Shown: piece after piece, positions 8,383 to 16,600 of the stretch
How the letters are laid out: each line of letters opens with the position of its first letter
Numbering within the stretch: position 1 is the stretch's first letter
Source: Microvirga mediterraneensis
Lineage (GTDB): Bacteria > Pseudomonadota > Alphaproteobacteria > Rhizobiales > Beijerinckiaceae
Length of the DNA stretch: 64,000 nt
Assembly: GCF_013520865.1 (NCBI RefSeq)
Contig: NZ_JACDXJ010000001.1
Coordinates: 1-64,000, forward strand
Direction of reading: 5' to 3'
Translations under genes and position numbers: made by a program
The notes under the pieces: model-generated
Told to the model about the DNA's origin: nothing
The model's database searches: none
The model's input: only the letters and a program-made list of their open reading frames with translations

Positions 8383-9009
8383 TTACTCGTCCGCTCCCAT
8401 GTCGCGATAGCGGACGGCATTGCTCCATGTCTGCTCGATGCGCTTCAGTGTCCGGAATGTCGTCTCCAGATCGCGCATCTCCGCTTCATTGCGTGCCACG
8501 AGCTGCTGATAGGTTTTGTCGTTTCGCCTGATCATGTCGCACAAGGCGCGGCCCTTCTCCGACAGGCGGATGCGGGCGGATCGGCGATCCCGTTCCGAGG
8601 CCGTGCGAATGACATACTCGGCCTCGACGAGCCGCTTGAGACTGTAGGATGCGTTCGACCCGAGATAGTAGCCGCGCTCGATCAGGTCGCGGACCGACAG
8701 CTCGCTCGACCCGATGGTGAAAAGCATCATCACCTGGGATGGACTCAAATCGTCGATCCCGGCCTCGATCAGATCAGCCCGCACGAGATCGAGCGAGCGC
8801 CGGTGCAATCTCTCGATCACGCGAACGATCTCGATATGGCTGATGCCTGCCGGCTCCGCCTGAGGCACCTCAGGGCTTTCCGGGCGGCTCACGGGCGCAT
8901 CGCTCCTCCGGTACAGATCCTGCAAGGCCGCAGGCAGTTGAGGTTCCGGATCGTCCTGCGCGACGATCCAAGGCAAGGAGTTTGATATATTTTGCATATT
9001 ATACCCCAT
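8383..9009 (-). CDS. MarR-family regulator, likely controller of the secretion/matrix locus
   Basis: A 208-residue MarR-like protein with a disordered N-terminal arm (about residues 15-60, rich in Pro, Glu and Ser) and a winged helix: LSPSQVMMLFTIGSSELSVRDLIERG, recognition region GYYLGSNASYSLKRLVEAEYV and wing SERDRRSARIRLSEKG. The architecture resembles rhizobial LdtR-type regulators. Two ATGs are possible: 9009, or 8997, which has GGGG six bases upstream. A 33-bp perfect palindrome lies just upstream and a partial copy lies before the RTX gene, which strongly suggests this protein controls both promoters and itself. Confidence 0.85.
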   Translation of the reverse strand: MGYNMQNISNSLPWIVAQDDPEPQLPAALQDLYRRSDAPVSRPESPEVPQAEPAGISHIEIVRVIERLHRRSLDLVRADLIEAGIDDLSPSQVMMLFTIGSSELSVRDLIERGYYLGSNASYSLKRLVEAEYVIRTASERDRRSARIRLSEKGRALCDMIRRNDKTYQQLVARNEAEMRDLETTFRTLKRIEQTWSNAVRYRDMGADE

Positions 9010-9018
9010 TATTGGCCA

Positions 9019-9051
9019 ATCAAATTAGTTCGAAATTCGAACTAATTTGAT
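9019..9051. promoter_or_regulatory. 33-bp perfect palindrome, probable MarR operator
   Basis: Two 16-base arms around a single central A form a perfect inverted repeat; the core is TAGTTCGAAATTCGAACTA. It lies between the divergent MarR gene and type I secretion ABC gene, only about 10 bases from the MarR ATG. Next to it is a second small palindrome ATTGGCCAAT (9011-9020). The core recurs, less perfectly, at 12437-12453 before the RTX gene. Confidence 0.8.
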
Positions 9052-9073
9052 ATTTCTCTTGGCGTTGGTGGCT

Positions 9074-9105
9074 TATCCAAGCGTTAAACTAAACAACCTT
9101 GGATA
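9074..9105. promoter_or_regulatory. Second inverted repeat in the secretion-operon promoter region
   Basis: TATCCAAG (9074-9081) and CTTGGATA (9098-9105) are perfect 8-base inverted arms with a 16-base spacer, in the AT-rich 214-bp leader between the MarR operator and the ABC gene. A smaller GGTAGA-CGC-TCTACC occurs at 9165-9179. These may be sites for a further regulator or transcript hairpins. Function is not known. Confidence 0.35.
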
Positions 9106-9264
9106 GTCCTTACTGTTGTTTCCTCTGCCAGAGACTTTTATTGTTAGGCGAATCATACTTTATGGGTAGACGCTCTACCATCGATGATTCATAAATATCT
9201 TCGAATATCTTTTAGGCAAAATTTTGATCTGCCGCATCATTGCCTCTTTTGGAGCCATTCCTGC

Positions 9265-10986
9265 ATGAGCAAAACGGCCAATTCGGAAGCCGCCGATATC
9301 CTCCACCAGGGGCGCAAAGCGTTTGCGACCGGCGTGGCCTATGCGGCCGCCCTGAGTGCCGTCATCAACGTGCTTCAGTTGATCGTCCCTCTCTTCATGC
9401 TGCAGGTACATGACCGTGTCGTGAACAGCCAGAGCACGGACACATTGATCATGCTGATCATCGTCTCCGCCATCGGCCTCGCGATCTATTGCATCCTCGA
9501 CTATGTGCGCGCCCTCACCTATCAGGTGATGGCGAGCAAGCTGGTCAGGAAGCTGAACCTCCCGGTCCTGGAAGCCGCGATATCGGCCTCCGTGACGAAG
9601 GGCATCTCCAAGTCCGGCCAGGCGATCCGCGACCTCAACGACATCCGGACCTTCATCGTCGGCAACGCGATCAGCGTCCCGCTGGAAGCCTTCTGGGCTC
9701 CCATCTTTCTCGGCGTCCTGTTCGCCCTCCACTGGCTCTATGGCCTGGTGGCCCTGGTCTCGGCCACCATCATCATTTCCTTAAGCCTCCTGTCCGATTT
9801 CCTGACGCGCAGGGCCATGAAGCGCGCCAATGAATCGTCGTTGCAGAGCATCAGCGAGATCGGCGGCACCCTCCGTCACGCCGAGGCGATCGAGGCCATG
9901 GGCATGCTCCCGGCCCTCTCGGAGCGGTGGCGGCATTCCCAGCTGCACACGCAGGATCTCCTGGATGTGGTGACGCGCCGGAGCCGCGCCATGGCGTCGT
10001 TCACGCGAACCTGCCGGTATGCCATGCAGATCGCCGTTCTGTCGGTCGGAGCCATTCTGGTCATCAAGCAGGAAGTCAGCCCGGGTTCGATGGTGGCGTC
10101 GAGCATCATCATGGGACGCATGCTCCTGCCCTTCGACTCGATGGTCGACGGATGGCGGCAATGGGTGCTGGCCCTTTCGGCCTGGAAGAATGTGACCGAT
10201 CTCATCGAGCACCAGGCCCCCAAGCGCGAGACCAAGCCGACGCCGCGCTCCCAGGGCGACCTCACGGTCGACCGGCTGGTCTATGCCCCGCCCGGAGCCG
10301 ACGTGCCCGTGCTCAAGGGAATCTCGTTCACCCTGTCGCCGGGCGAAGTGCTCGGCATCGTCGGCCCCTCGGCGGCCGGCAAGTCCACCCTCGCCCGCGC
10401 GCTGATCGGCGTGACCAAGCCCACGTCCGGCGGCGTCTATCTCGACGGCAACAACGTCTATCTCTGGGAGCGCGGCTCGTTCGGCGACATGGTCGGCTAC
10501 CTGCCGCAGAGCGTGTCGCTCCTCGACGGGACGATCCGCGACAATATCGCCCGGATGCGCGATAGCGATCCGCGCCTCGTCCTGGAGGCGGCCCGCCTCG
10601 CCGATGTCCATGACATGATCGGCCGCCTGCCGCTCGGATACGACACGCCCCTGGGCGACGGCGGCCTCGCCCTGTCCGGCGGCCAGCGCCAGCGGATCGG
10701 CTTGGCGCGGGCCATCTACGGCAGGCCGCGCCTCGTCGTGCTCGACGAGCCCAATTCCAACCTGGATACGGATGGCGAGCGCGCGCTCGTGCGCACCATC
10801 GAGGCCCTGCGCGCCGACGGCGCCATCATCATCCTGATCGCGCATCGCCCCTCCGTCATGCAGGCCGCCGACAAGCTCATGGTTCTCCAGGAGGGCAGGA
10901 TCAGCCAGTTCGGCCCACGGACATCCGTCGTCAGCTCGATCACCCCCGGCGAGAAGCCGATTGCCGCCGTGAAAGGAAGCGCATGA
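9265..10986 (+). CDS. Type I secretion ABC permease/ATPase (PrtD family)
   Basis: A 573-residue inner-membrane half-transporter with an N-terminal membrane domain (about residues 25-290, first helix VAYAAALSAVINVLQLIVPLFMLQVHDRV) and a C-terminal ATPase: Walker A GPSAAGKST (Lys about 373), signature LSGGQRQRIGLARA, Walker B LVVLDEPNSNLD and switch His in LIAHRPS. The pattern matches the PrtD/PrsD exporters of RTX proteins. The start at 9265 has GGAG 10 bases upstream; an upstream ATG at 9184 would add an unrelated tail. It overlaps the HlyD gene by ATGA. Its natural cargo is probably the RTX protein encoded at 12715. No outer-membrane TolC gene is in the window. Confidence 0.92.
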   Translation: MSKTANSEAADILHQGRKAFATGVAYAAALSAVINVLQLIVPLFMLQVHDRVVNSQSTDTLIMLIIVSAIGLAIYCILDYVRALTYQVMASKLVRKLNLPVLEAAISASVTKGISKSGQAIRDLNDIRTFIVGNAISVPLEAFWAPIFLGVLFALHWLYGLVALVSATIIISLSLLSDFLTRRAMKRANESSLQSISEIGGTLRHAEAIEAMGMLPALSERWRHSQLHTQDLLDVVTRRSRAMASFTRTCRYAMQIAVLSVGAILVIKQEVSPGSMVASSIIMGRMLLPFDSMVDGWRQWVLALSAWKNVTDLIEHQAPKRETKPTPRSQGDLTVDRLVYAPPGADVPVLKGISFTLSPGEVLGIVGPSAAGKSTLARALIGVTKPTSGGVYLDGNNVYLWERGSFGDMVGYLPQSVSLLDGTIRDNIARMRDSDPRLVLEAARLADVHDMIGRLPLGYDTPLGDGGLALSGGQRQRIGLARAIYGRPRLVVLDEPNSNLDTDGERALVRTIEALRADGAIIILIAHRPSVMQAADKLMVLQEGRISQFGPRTSVVSSITPGEKPIAAVKGSA

Positions 10987-12371
10987 GAAAGCGTTCTGAG
11001 ATCGTGGAACGGAAGCCGTTCGTGCCGGCGACCTACGCGACCGTTCATGTCGAAGCGACAAGAGACCGCCTCCCGCCGCGGGATCTGGGCGAGCCGTCCT
11101 ATCGCGGGCCGGTGATCGCCGGTCTGGCGACGATCTTCCTCGGTCTCGGCGGCCTCACCACATGGGCCTTCTCGGCGCATCTCGACAGCGCCGCGATCGC
11201 GACGGCCACCGTCGTGGTCGATTCCAAACGCAAGACCATCAGCCATCTCGAAGGCGGCATCCTCAAGACCCTGCTCGCCCACGAGGGAGAGGTCGTGAAG
11301 GCCGGGCAGCCGCTGCTGCGCCTCGACGATACGCGGGCGAAGGCCGAACTCGAACAGCTGCGCTCCAGACGGCTCGGCCTCGAGGCGAGGCTCGTGCGCC
11401 TGCGCGCCGAACAGGCCGGGCTCGACGACCTCACCTTTCCCGACGCCCTGCTCCAGGCGGGCGGGCCGACGGCCGAGGATATCCTGAACGCCGAACGCAA
11501 GTACTTCACGGCGCGGCGCGAGATGTTCAACCGCCGCGTCGACATCCAGCGCAAGACTATCGCCCAGCAGGTGGCGGAACTCCAGGCCGTGCAGTCCCAG
11601 ACCGAGGCGAATACCCGGCAGGCGGAACTGCTCGACCGGGAGCTCAAGGCCATCGCGGGCCTCGTGGAGAAAGGCTACGCGCCGCGTCCGCGCCTTACGG
11701 AAATGCAGACGCGCGAAAGCCAGCTTAAGGGCAATGCCGGCGAACTGGTGTCCCGCAAGGCCAAGGCCGAACAGGCGAAGGCGGCGGCGGAACTGGAGAT
11801 CCTCTCCCTCGGAAACGATTTCCAGCAGCAGGTCGCATCGGACATCCAGACCGCGCAACTCGAGCTCGCCGATACGGTCGGGCGGATCGACGCGGCCACC
11901 GACATTCTCCGACGGGTCGAGATCGTCTCTCCGGAGAGGGGTATCGTGACCAATATCCGCTCCCATACCCTGGGCAGCGTTATCGGTGCCGGTCAGCCCA
12001 TTCTCGACATCGTGCCAGAAAACGAACCGCTGATCGTCGAGGCCAAGATCGGCCTTCGCGACGTCGATGCCGTGCGCGTCGGCGCGCCGGTCCAGATCAG
12101 GCTCACCGCCTATAACAGCCGCAGCACCCCGCCCCTCGCGGGAAAGCTGACCTACCTTTCAGCCGACCAGCAGATGGACGACCGGAACAATTACGCCTAC
12201 TTCGTCGCACGCGCCGAGATCGCGCCCGAAAGCCTGAATGCGAATTCCAAGGTCGCGCTCTATCCTGGAATGCCGGCAGAGGTCCTGATCGTCAACAAAC
12301 CCCGGCGCGCCATCGACTACCTGCTCGCCCCGATCACCGAAAGCTTCGACCGCGCATTCCGGGAGGAATGA
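10983..12371 (+). CDS. Type I secretion membrane-fusion protein (HlyD/PrtE family)
   Basis: A 462-residue periplasmic adaptor that joins the ABC exporter to an outer-membrane channel. One transmembrane helix lies near residues 38-60 (VIAGLATIFLGLGGLTTWAFSAHL). A lipoyl half-motif follows (VVDSKRKTISHLEGGILKTLLAHEGEVVKAGQPLLRLDD), then a long coiled coil (about 118-290) and a C-terminal beta-barrel (RGIVTNIRSHTLGSVIGAGQPILDIVPENEPLIVEAKI), ending in DYLLAPITESFDRAFREE, typical of this subfamily. It is coupled to the ABC gene by a 4-bp ATGA overlap. Confidence 0.92.
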   Translation: MRKRSEIVERKPFVPATYATVHVEATRDRLPPRDLGEPSYRGPVIAGLATIFLGLGGLTTWAFSAHLDSAAIATATVVVDSKRKTISHLEGGILKTLLAHEGEVVKAGQPLLRLDDTRAKAELEQLRSRRLGLEARLVRLRAEQAGLDDLTFPDALLQAGGPTAEDILNAERKYFTARREMFNRRVDIQRKTIAQQVAELQAVQSQTEANTRQAELLDRELKAIAGLVEKGYAPRPRLTEMQTRESQLKGNAGELVSRKAKAEQAKAAAELEILSLGNDFQQQVASDIQTAQLELADTVGRIDAATDILRRVEIVSPERGIVTNIRSHTLGSVIGAGQPILDIVPENEPLIVEAKIGLRDVDAVRVGAPVQIRLTAYNSRSTPPLAGKLTYLSADQQMDDRNNYAYFVARAEIAPESLNANSKVALYPGMPAEVLIVNKPRRAIDYLLAPITESFDRAFREE

Positions 12372-12714
12372 TCCGAAGCCCTTCAGCATCGCTCACGTTC
12401 GACCGCGCTTCCACCGCGTGAAGCGACGCGCAAATATTAGTTCGAATTTCGAAACATATTGAATAAACCCACAAAATAAATTCAAACAAATAAAAGACAA
12501 TATTGACTTATATATTCTAGTACATTGATGCCTCAGGAAAATACTACTTTAGGATTTACAAGTACTACTCATTGTTTTACTTAATGCACACCGGGACATT
12601 CTCGACATAAGCACCTCCCGGAAATCTCCTTGCGCAAATAGCGCTTCATTTTGGCTCGAACATGCAACCGGGTGCGTCGCGGCTTGCCCGGTGCTGACAA
12701 CAAGGATGAGAGAT
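12372..12714 (+). promoter_or_regulatory. AT-rich promoter and leader of the RTX gene with a second MarR-type operator
   Basis: This 343-bp gap is unusually AT-rich for the window, especially 12430-12590. At 12437-12453 TTAGTTCGAA-T-TTCGAA repeats the core of the 9019-9051 palindrome: 16 of 17 bases agree with it, but the right arm decays after TTCGAA. CCGGGA (12591-12596) and TCCCGG (12616-12621) could form a hairpin in the leader. No coding frame was found here. An independent, strongly regulated promoter for the RTX gene is the simplest reading. Confidence 0.6.
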
Positions 12715-13455
12715 ATGGCGACTATTGGTGGTGGAGCCTCAAGCGATGTCTTGCACGGCACGCACGGACCGGATGTGATCTTCGGAAACGGCGGCGACGA
12801 CCTGATCTTCGGCGGCGCCGACAGCGATGCTCTCTTGGGCGGCGCCGGAGCGGACACACTCTTCGGCGGCAACGAAGACGACTGGATCTCCGGCGGCGCC
12901 GATGACGATGTTCTGTTCGGCGGCAACGGAGCCGACGTGCTTCAGGGCGATGCCGGAAACGACATCCTGTTCGGCGGCAACGGCGACGACATCCTGCTCG
13001 GCGGCGCCGGTGACGACTACCTTCGCGGCGGCAACGGCAACGATATCCTCCGCGGCGGCGACGGCAGCGATGTTCTCGAAGGCGGCTCCGGAGACGACAT
13101 TCTTCAGGGCGGTGCCGGCGACGATATCCTGCGCGGCGGATCCGGCGACGACATCCTGGATGGCGGCGCGGGCGACGACATCCTTCAGGGTGGCGCCGGT
13201 GGCGACACCTTCGTCTTCAGCGGCGGTGGCGGCAACGACGTCATCCTCGACTTCAAGGCCGGCCAGGACATCCTGCAGATCTCCAAGGGGATCAACGGAA
13301 CCGATATCGCTTCGGCCGAGGATCTTGCCGGTCGTGTCCATCAGGTGGGCCACAACACGATCGTCGATCTCGGAAACGGCGACACGGTCACCCTCGTGAA
13401 CGTGAACGCCGACGACATCAACAGCAACCCGAGCGACTACTTCTCGGTTCACTGA
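12715..13455 (+). CDS. Small RTX (haemolysin-type calcium-binding repeat) protein
   Basis: A 246-residue acidic secreted protein. After about ten residues come 17 back-to-back nonapeptides of the GGxGxDxLx type without a break (about residues 14-166), which fold as a calcium-bound beta-roll. A typical C-terminal type I secretion region follows (DTFVFSGGGGNDVILDFKAG, then NTIVDLGNGDTVTLVNVN and a short hydrophobic end, DYFSVH). There is no enzymatic or adhesive domain, so the protein is nearly all repeat. The ATG at 12715 has AAGGA 8 bases upstream. It lies behind a PrtD/HlyD pair and in front of a glycan cluster, so it is probably exported by that pair and acts as a calcium-binding surface or matrix protein. 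Confidence 0.9.
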   Translation: MATIGGGASSDVLHGTHGPDVIFGNGGDDLIFGGADSDALLGGAGADTLFGGNEDDWISGGADDDVLFGGNGADVLQGDAGNDILFGGNGDDILLGGAGDDYLRGGNGNDILRGGDGSDVLEGGSGDDILQGGAGDDILRGGSGDDILDGGAGDDILQGGAGGDTFVFSGGGGNDVILDFKAGQDILQISKGINGTDIASAEDLAGRVHQVGHNTIVDLGNGDTVTLVNVNADDINSNPSDYFSVH

Positions 13456-13476
13456 TCCGCCTCTACGGCAAAGAGC

Positions 13477-13504
13477 GGATGCCGCGGGCGCTTCTGCGGC
13501 ATCC
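13477..13504 (+). terminator. Hairpin after the RTX gene
   Basis: GGATGCCGC (13477-13485) pairs with GCGGCATCC (13496-13504) across a 10-base loop, 22 bases after the RTX stop codon. No clear U-run follows, so it may be a partial terminator or an mRNA-stabilising end that separates strong RTX expression from weaker expression of the glycan genes downstream. A similar stem (GGATGCCGG...CCGGCATCC) lies at 23431-23457. Confidence 0.5.
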
Positions 13505-13532
13505 CACAAGGACAGATGGAGACAAGAAAGCG

Positions 13533-15767
13533 ATGGCGGATTTTGCCATGCTCGCATCACCAGCCGATGACCTCGCCTCCCCGAAGGTGGCGTCTCTCGG
13601 GCGCGATGTGGTTCTGCTCACCTGGGACGTGCCGCACACTGAGCGGGGCTCGCCGTCGAGCCTCAGGAGCGGCGGCGAAGACATCTGGCCTTCCGCGTCG
13701 CTGCGCCTTTCCCTGCCCGGTGGAGGAGCACGCCTCTTCTGGGTTTTCCAACGTCCGGACGACGAACGTGCACGCCTCGATCTCCGCCTCGAAACGGGCG
13801 GCCATGGAAGCTCCGTCACCATTGATCGCGATGTGACGCCGGCCCCGGCGGACGCCGAGGACCTCCTCGACGGCATCGACGCTCATGGTCGCGTGGCTCT
13901 CGCGTCAGCCCTGTTCAACGTATGGGGCGCGATGTTCCGCCTGCGGCGGGACAGAACCTTCATCGGCCTTCTGGGCGACCTTCTCACGCAGATGGCCCCG
14001 ACGCCCGGACAGGCTGTCGCCATCGCGCAGATCGCAGACGATTTCGTCCTGGCGCAAACGTCGCTCGTCACGGGATTCGGCAAGATCGACGCGATCTATA
14101 CATTCGGCAGGAATGGACCGACGCGCATTCATGCCCTTCCCCACAGGATTCGAAATGGGAAAGACGGGCGGGATGTCGTTCATCTCCTGATCGACCGCGC
14201 GCGGATTCCCGCCGACGATCCTCTCCTCATTCTGATCGGCCCCGGAGGCCTGTCCGTCCGACGCCTTCTCAAGCCGGATGCACGCCTCCCCTCCATCGAA
14301 CGTTGGTTCCGCGAGCAGGCGCATGCGGCGCCCGGCCTGCGGGAGCACGTGCTGAAGGAGATCGCCGAACGTTCCGCAGCGGGTCCTGCTTATGCGCTCG
14401 AGCTGCAACTGCGGTCTCCCCTGCGCCCGCGCCGGCTTTCGAGCAGCCCCACGGCTCCGTCGGCCGAGATCATCTCCGCGCTGTCGACATCTGCGGGAAC
14501 CCTGGTGACGGGGTGGTATCGTGACCCGGTCAACCTCTTCTCGGGGATAGAAATCGGCAGCTCCGAGAGCGAACCGCTCGATCTGACGAAGGACCTGTTC
14601 ACGTTTCCCGTCGAAGTTGCAGGGGCGACGAAAGGGTCCCGCCAGGGAGCCACGGGCTTCGCCGTTCTGGCCCCGACAGGCACGGGCGCGGCGCAGAACC
14701 TGCAACCGCGATTTCATCTGCGTCTGAAATCCGGCGCACGCCATTCTCTCGTGCCGCGTCCCCAACCGGCCGATCCGGCGGAGGCTCGCGCCATGGCTTT
14801 GCGCGCCATCCCGGCGCAGCATGTGGACCAATCCGTCCTGACGCAGGTCCTCCGGCCGGCCATCGCCCATCTTCATGCTCAGGTCCGCAATCGAATCGGG
14901 CGGCCCTCGATCCGAAGAATCGGCATCTCTCACCAACGTCCGAAAGCGTCGGTGATCATTCCGCTCTACCGGAACCTGGAGTTCCTTCGCTTTCAGATCG
15001 CCGCCTTCGCGGCCGATCCATGGATTCGCGCGAACGCGGAGCTCATTTACGTGCTCGACTCTCCCGAGCAGGCTCAGGAGGTCGAGCATCTCCTGGGTGG
15101 ACTCCATCTGGTCTACGCGCTTCCAGTTGTTCTCGCCATCATGGAGAGAAACGGCGGATATGCGCGCGCCAACAATGTCGGCGCATCCATCGCGAAGGGC
15201 GATGTTCTCGCGCTGGTCAATTCCGACATCATCCCGGTCTCTCCCGGATGGCTTGAAGCGCTGGCCGCGCGCCTGAACGGTCGCCGCCGAATCGGCGCCC
15301 TCGGACCCAAGCTCCTGTTCGAGGATGGATCGATCCAGCACGCGGGCATGTACTTCTCGCAGGACCATCGCGGCTACTGGCTCAACCAGCATTTTCACAA
15401 AGGCATGCCGCGCGACTACGCTCCGGCCTGCGAAGAACGCGTCGTTCCCGCCGTGACCGGCGCCTGCCTCGTCACCACGAGGTCCCTGTTCGAATCCGTC
15501 GGCGGCTTCACGGAGGATTATGTGGTCGGAGATTACGAAGACAGCGATCTCTGCCTCAAAATAACCATGACGGAGCGCAAGATCGCGTACGTCCCCGACA
15601 TCGAACTTTACCACCTCGAACGGCGGTCGATGTCTCTCAACGCCGAGTACATGCGCGGGATCGCCTGGCAGTACAATTGCGCCCTCCATACCGAGCGCTG
15701 GCGCGATGTCATGATTGCCGCAATGCAAACCGGACGTCCCCGTAAAGGAAGGAATGTCGCCATATGA
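13533..15767 (+). CDS. GT2-family glycosyltransferase with a large N-terminal accessory region
   Basis: A 744-residue cytosolic or membrane-associated protein. About residues 1-470 are a beta-rich region of unknown function that includes a GWYRDP element (about 330-345). About 475-735 are a GT-A fold: KASVIIPLYRNLEFLRFQI, the metal-binding NSDIIP segment, PGWLEAL, the acceptor-side GGFTEDYVVGDYEDSDLCLK with the catalytic ED pair, and a late YHLERRSM. It probably transfers one sugar in assembly of the cluster's glycan; donor and acceptor are unknown. The start at 13533 has GGAG 11 bases upstream and avoids the hairpin at 13477-13504. It overlaps the methyltransferase gene by ATGA. Confidence 0.85.
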   Translation: MADFAMLASPADDLASPKVASLGRDVVLLTWDVPHTERGSPSSLRSGGEDIWPSASLRLSLPGGGARLFWVFQRPDDERARLDLRLETGGHGSSVTIDRDVTPAPADAEDLLDGIDAHGRVALASALFNVWGAMFRLRRDRTFIGLLGDLLTQMAPTPGQAVAIAQIADDFVLAQTSLVTGFGKIDAIYTFGRNGPTRIHALPHRIRNGKDGRDVVHLLIDRARIPADDPLLILIGPGGLSVRRLLKPDARLPSIERWFREQAHAAPGLREHVLKEIAERSAAGPAYALELQLRSPLRPRRLSSSPTAPSAEIISALSTSAGTLVTGWYRDPVNLFSGIEIGSSESEPLDLTKDLFTFPVEVAGATKGSRQGATGFAVLAPTGTGAAQNLQPRFHLRLKSGARHSLVPRPQPADPAEARAMALRAIPAQHVDQSVLTQVLRPAIAHLHAQVRNRIGRPSIRRIGISHQRPKASVIIPLYRNLEFLRFQIAAFAADPWIRANAELIYVLDSPEQAQEVEHLLGGLHLVYALPVVLAIMERNGGYARANNVGASIAKGDVLALVNSDIIPVSPGWLEALAARLNGRRRIGALGPKLLFEDGSIQHAGMYFSQDHRGYWLNQHFHKGMPRDYAPACEERVVPAVTGACLVTTRSLFESVGGFTEDYVVGDYEDSDLCLKITMTERKIAYVPDIELYHLERRSMSLNAEYMRGIAWQYNCALHTERWRDVMIAAMQTGRPRKGRNVAI

Positions 15768-16600
15768 ATGCGCAGTTCGATCTCACGAACGCTTCGCGCG
15801 CGCCGGGCCTCGGTCCGGATGCAGACGCGGTTCTCAAGCATATGATGGAGCGGATCGCGCAGGATAATTCCTTGCCGGCTCCTCCACCGGAGAACGTCTT
15901 CGTCGGTGATGGCGACTATCGTGCGATCGGCGTCGAGTATCTCGGCCACTTCGTTCGGATCGGCGGGCTTCAGCCCACCGACGCGGTGCTCGACATAGGA
16001 TGCGGCATCGGTCGAATGGCCGTTCCACTGACGCAGTACCTCGATCCAGAGAAAGCCTTCTATGAAGGCGTAGACCCTGTGAATGCGGGCATCGAGTGGT
16101 GCGTGCAGAACATCACGGCGTCATACCCGAATTTCCGGTTCTGCCGCGTGGATGTGGCGCACGAATTGTACAATCCGGGTGGAGCGATAGCAGGCCATGA
16201 GATCGTCCTGCCGTTCTCCGACGCGAAGTTCGACTTCGTCACGATGGTGTCCGTCGCGACCCATCTGCCGGAAGCTGAGATTGCCGCCTACGCGCGAGAG
16301 GTCATGCGCCTGCTGAGGCCTGGTGGCCGCCTGTTCCTGACCGCCTTCGTGGTCGCGGCGGGCGATCCGGACAGGCAGACAGCCCGTCCGCGCTTCACGC
16401 GGGGGAAGATGCCCGGGACATGGTACGGAGACCCATTGGCGCCGCTCGGCGCCATCGGCTTCGACGCGGGGATCATCGAGGACATTCTCAAGAAGGCCGG
16501 TCTTCACATCCGTCGCCTGAGCCTCGGCCATTGGCGGGGGATCGAAAGCACTCATTACCAGGATGTCATCATCGCCGTGAAGCCGGAGGAGAGCACGTGA
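15764..16600 (+). CDS. Class I SAM-dependent methyltransferase
   Basis: A 278-residue Rossmann-fold methyltransferase. Motif I is VLDIGCGIGRM (about residues 73-83), an acidic post-I residue is present (YEGVDPV), then motif IV FDFVTMVSVATHLPE and motif VI LLRPGGRLFLTAF. The target is unknown; in a glycan cluster O-methylation of a sugar is likely, but a lipid or protein target cannot be excluded. ATG overlaps the GT2 stop codon, and its own TGA overlaps the GTG of the following GT4, so translation is coupled across all three. Confidence 0.85.
   Translation: MNAQFDLTNASRAPGLGPDADAVLKHMMERIAQDNSLPAPPPENVFVGDGDYRAIGVEYLGHFVRIGGLQPTDAVLDIGCGIGRMAVPLTQYLDPEKAFYEGVDPVNAGIEWCVQNITASYPNFRFCRVDVAHELYNPGGAIAGHEIVLPFSDAKFDFVTMVSVATHLPEAEIAAYAREVMRLLRPGGRLFLTAFVVAAGDPDRQTARPRFTRGKMPGTWYGDPLAPLGAIGFDAGIIEDILKKAGLHIRRLSLGHWRGIESTHYQDVIIAVKPEEST

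Noticed and set aside
12745..13210. Regular 27-base tandem units that could look like a CRISPR or satellite array
   Set aside because: The periodicity comes from nonapeptide codons of the RTX protein in frame; units vary at third positions and there are no spacers.
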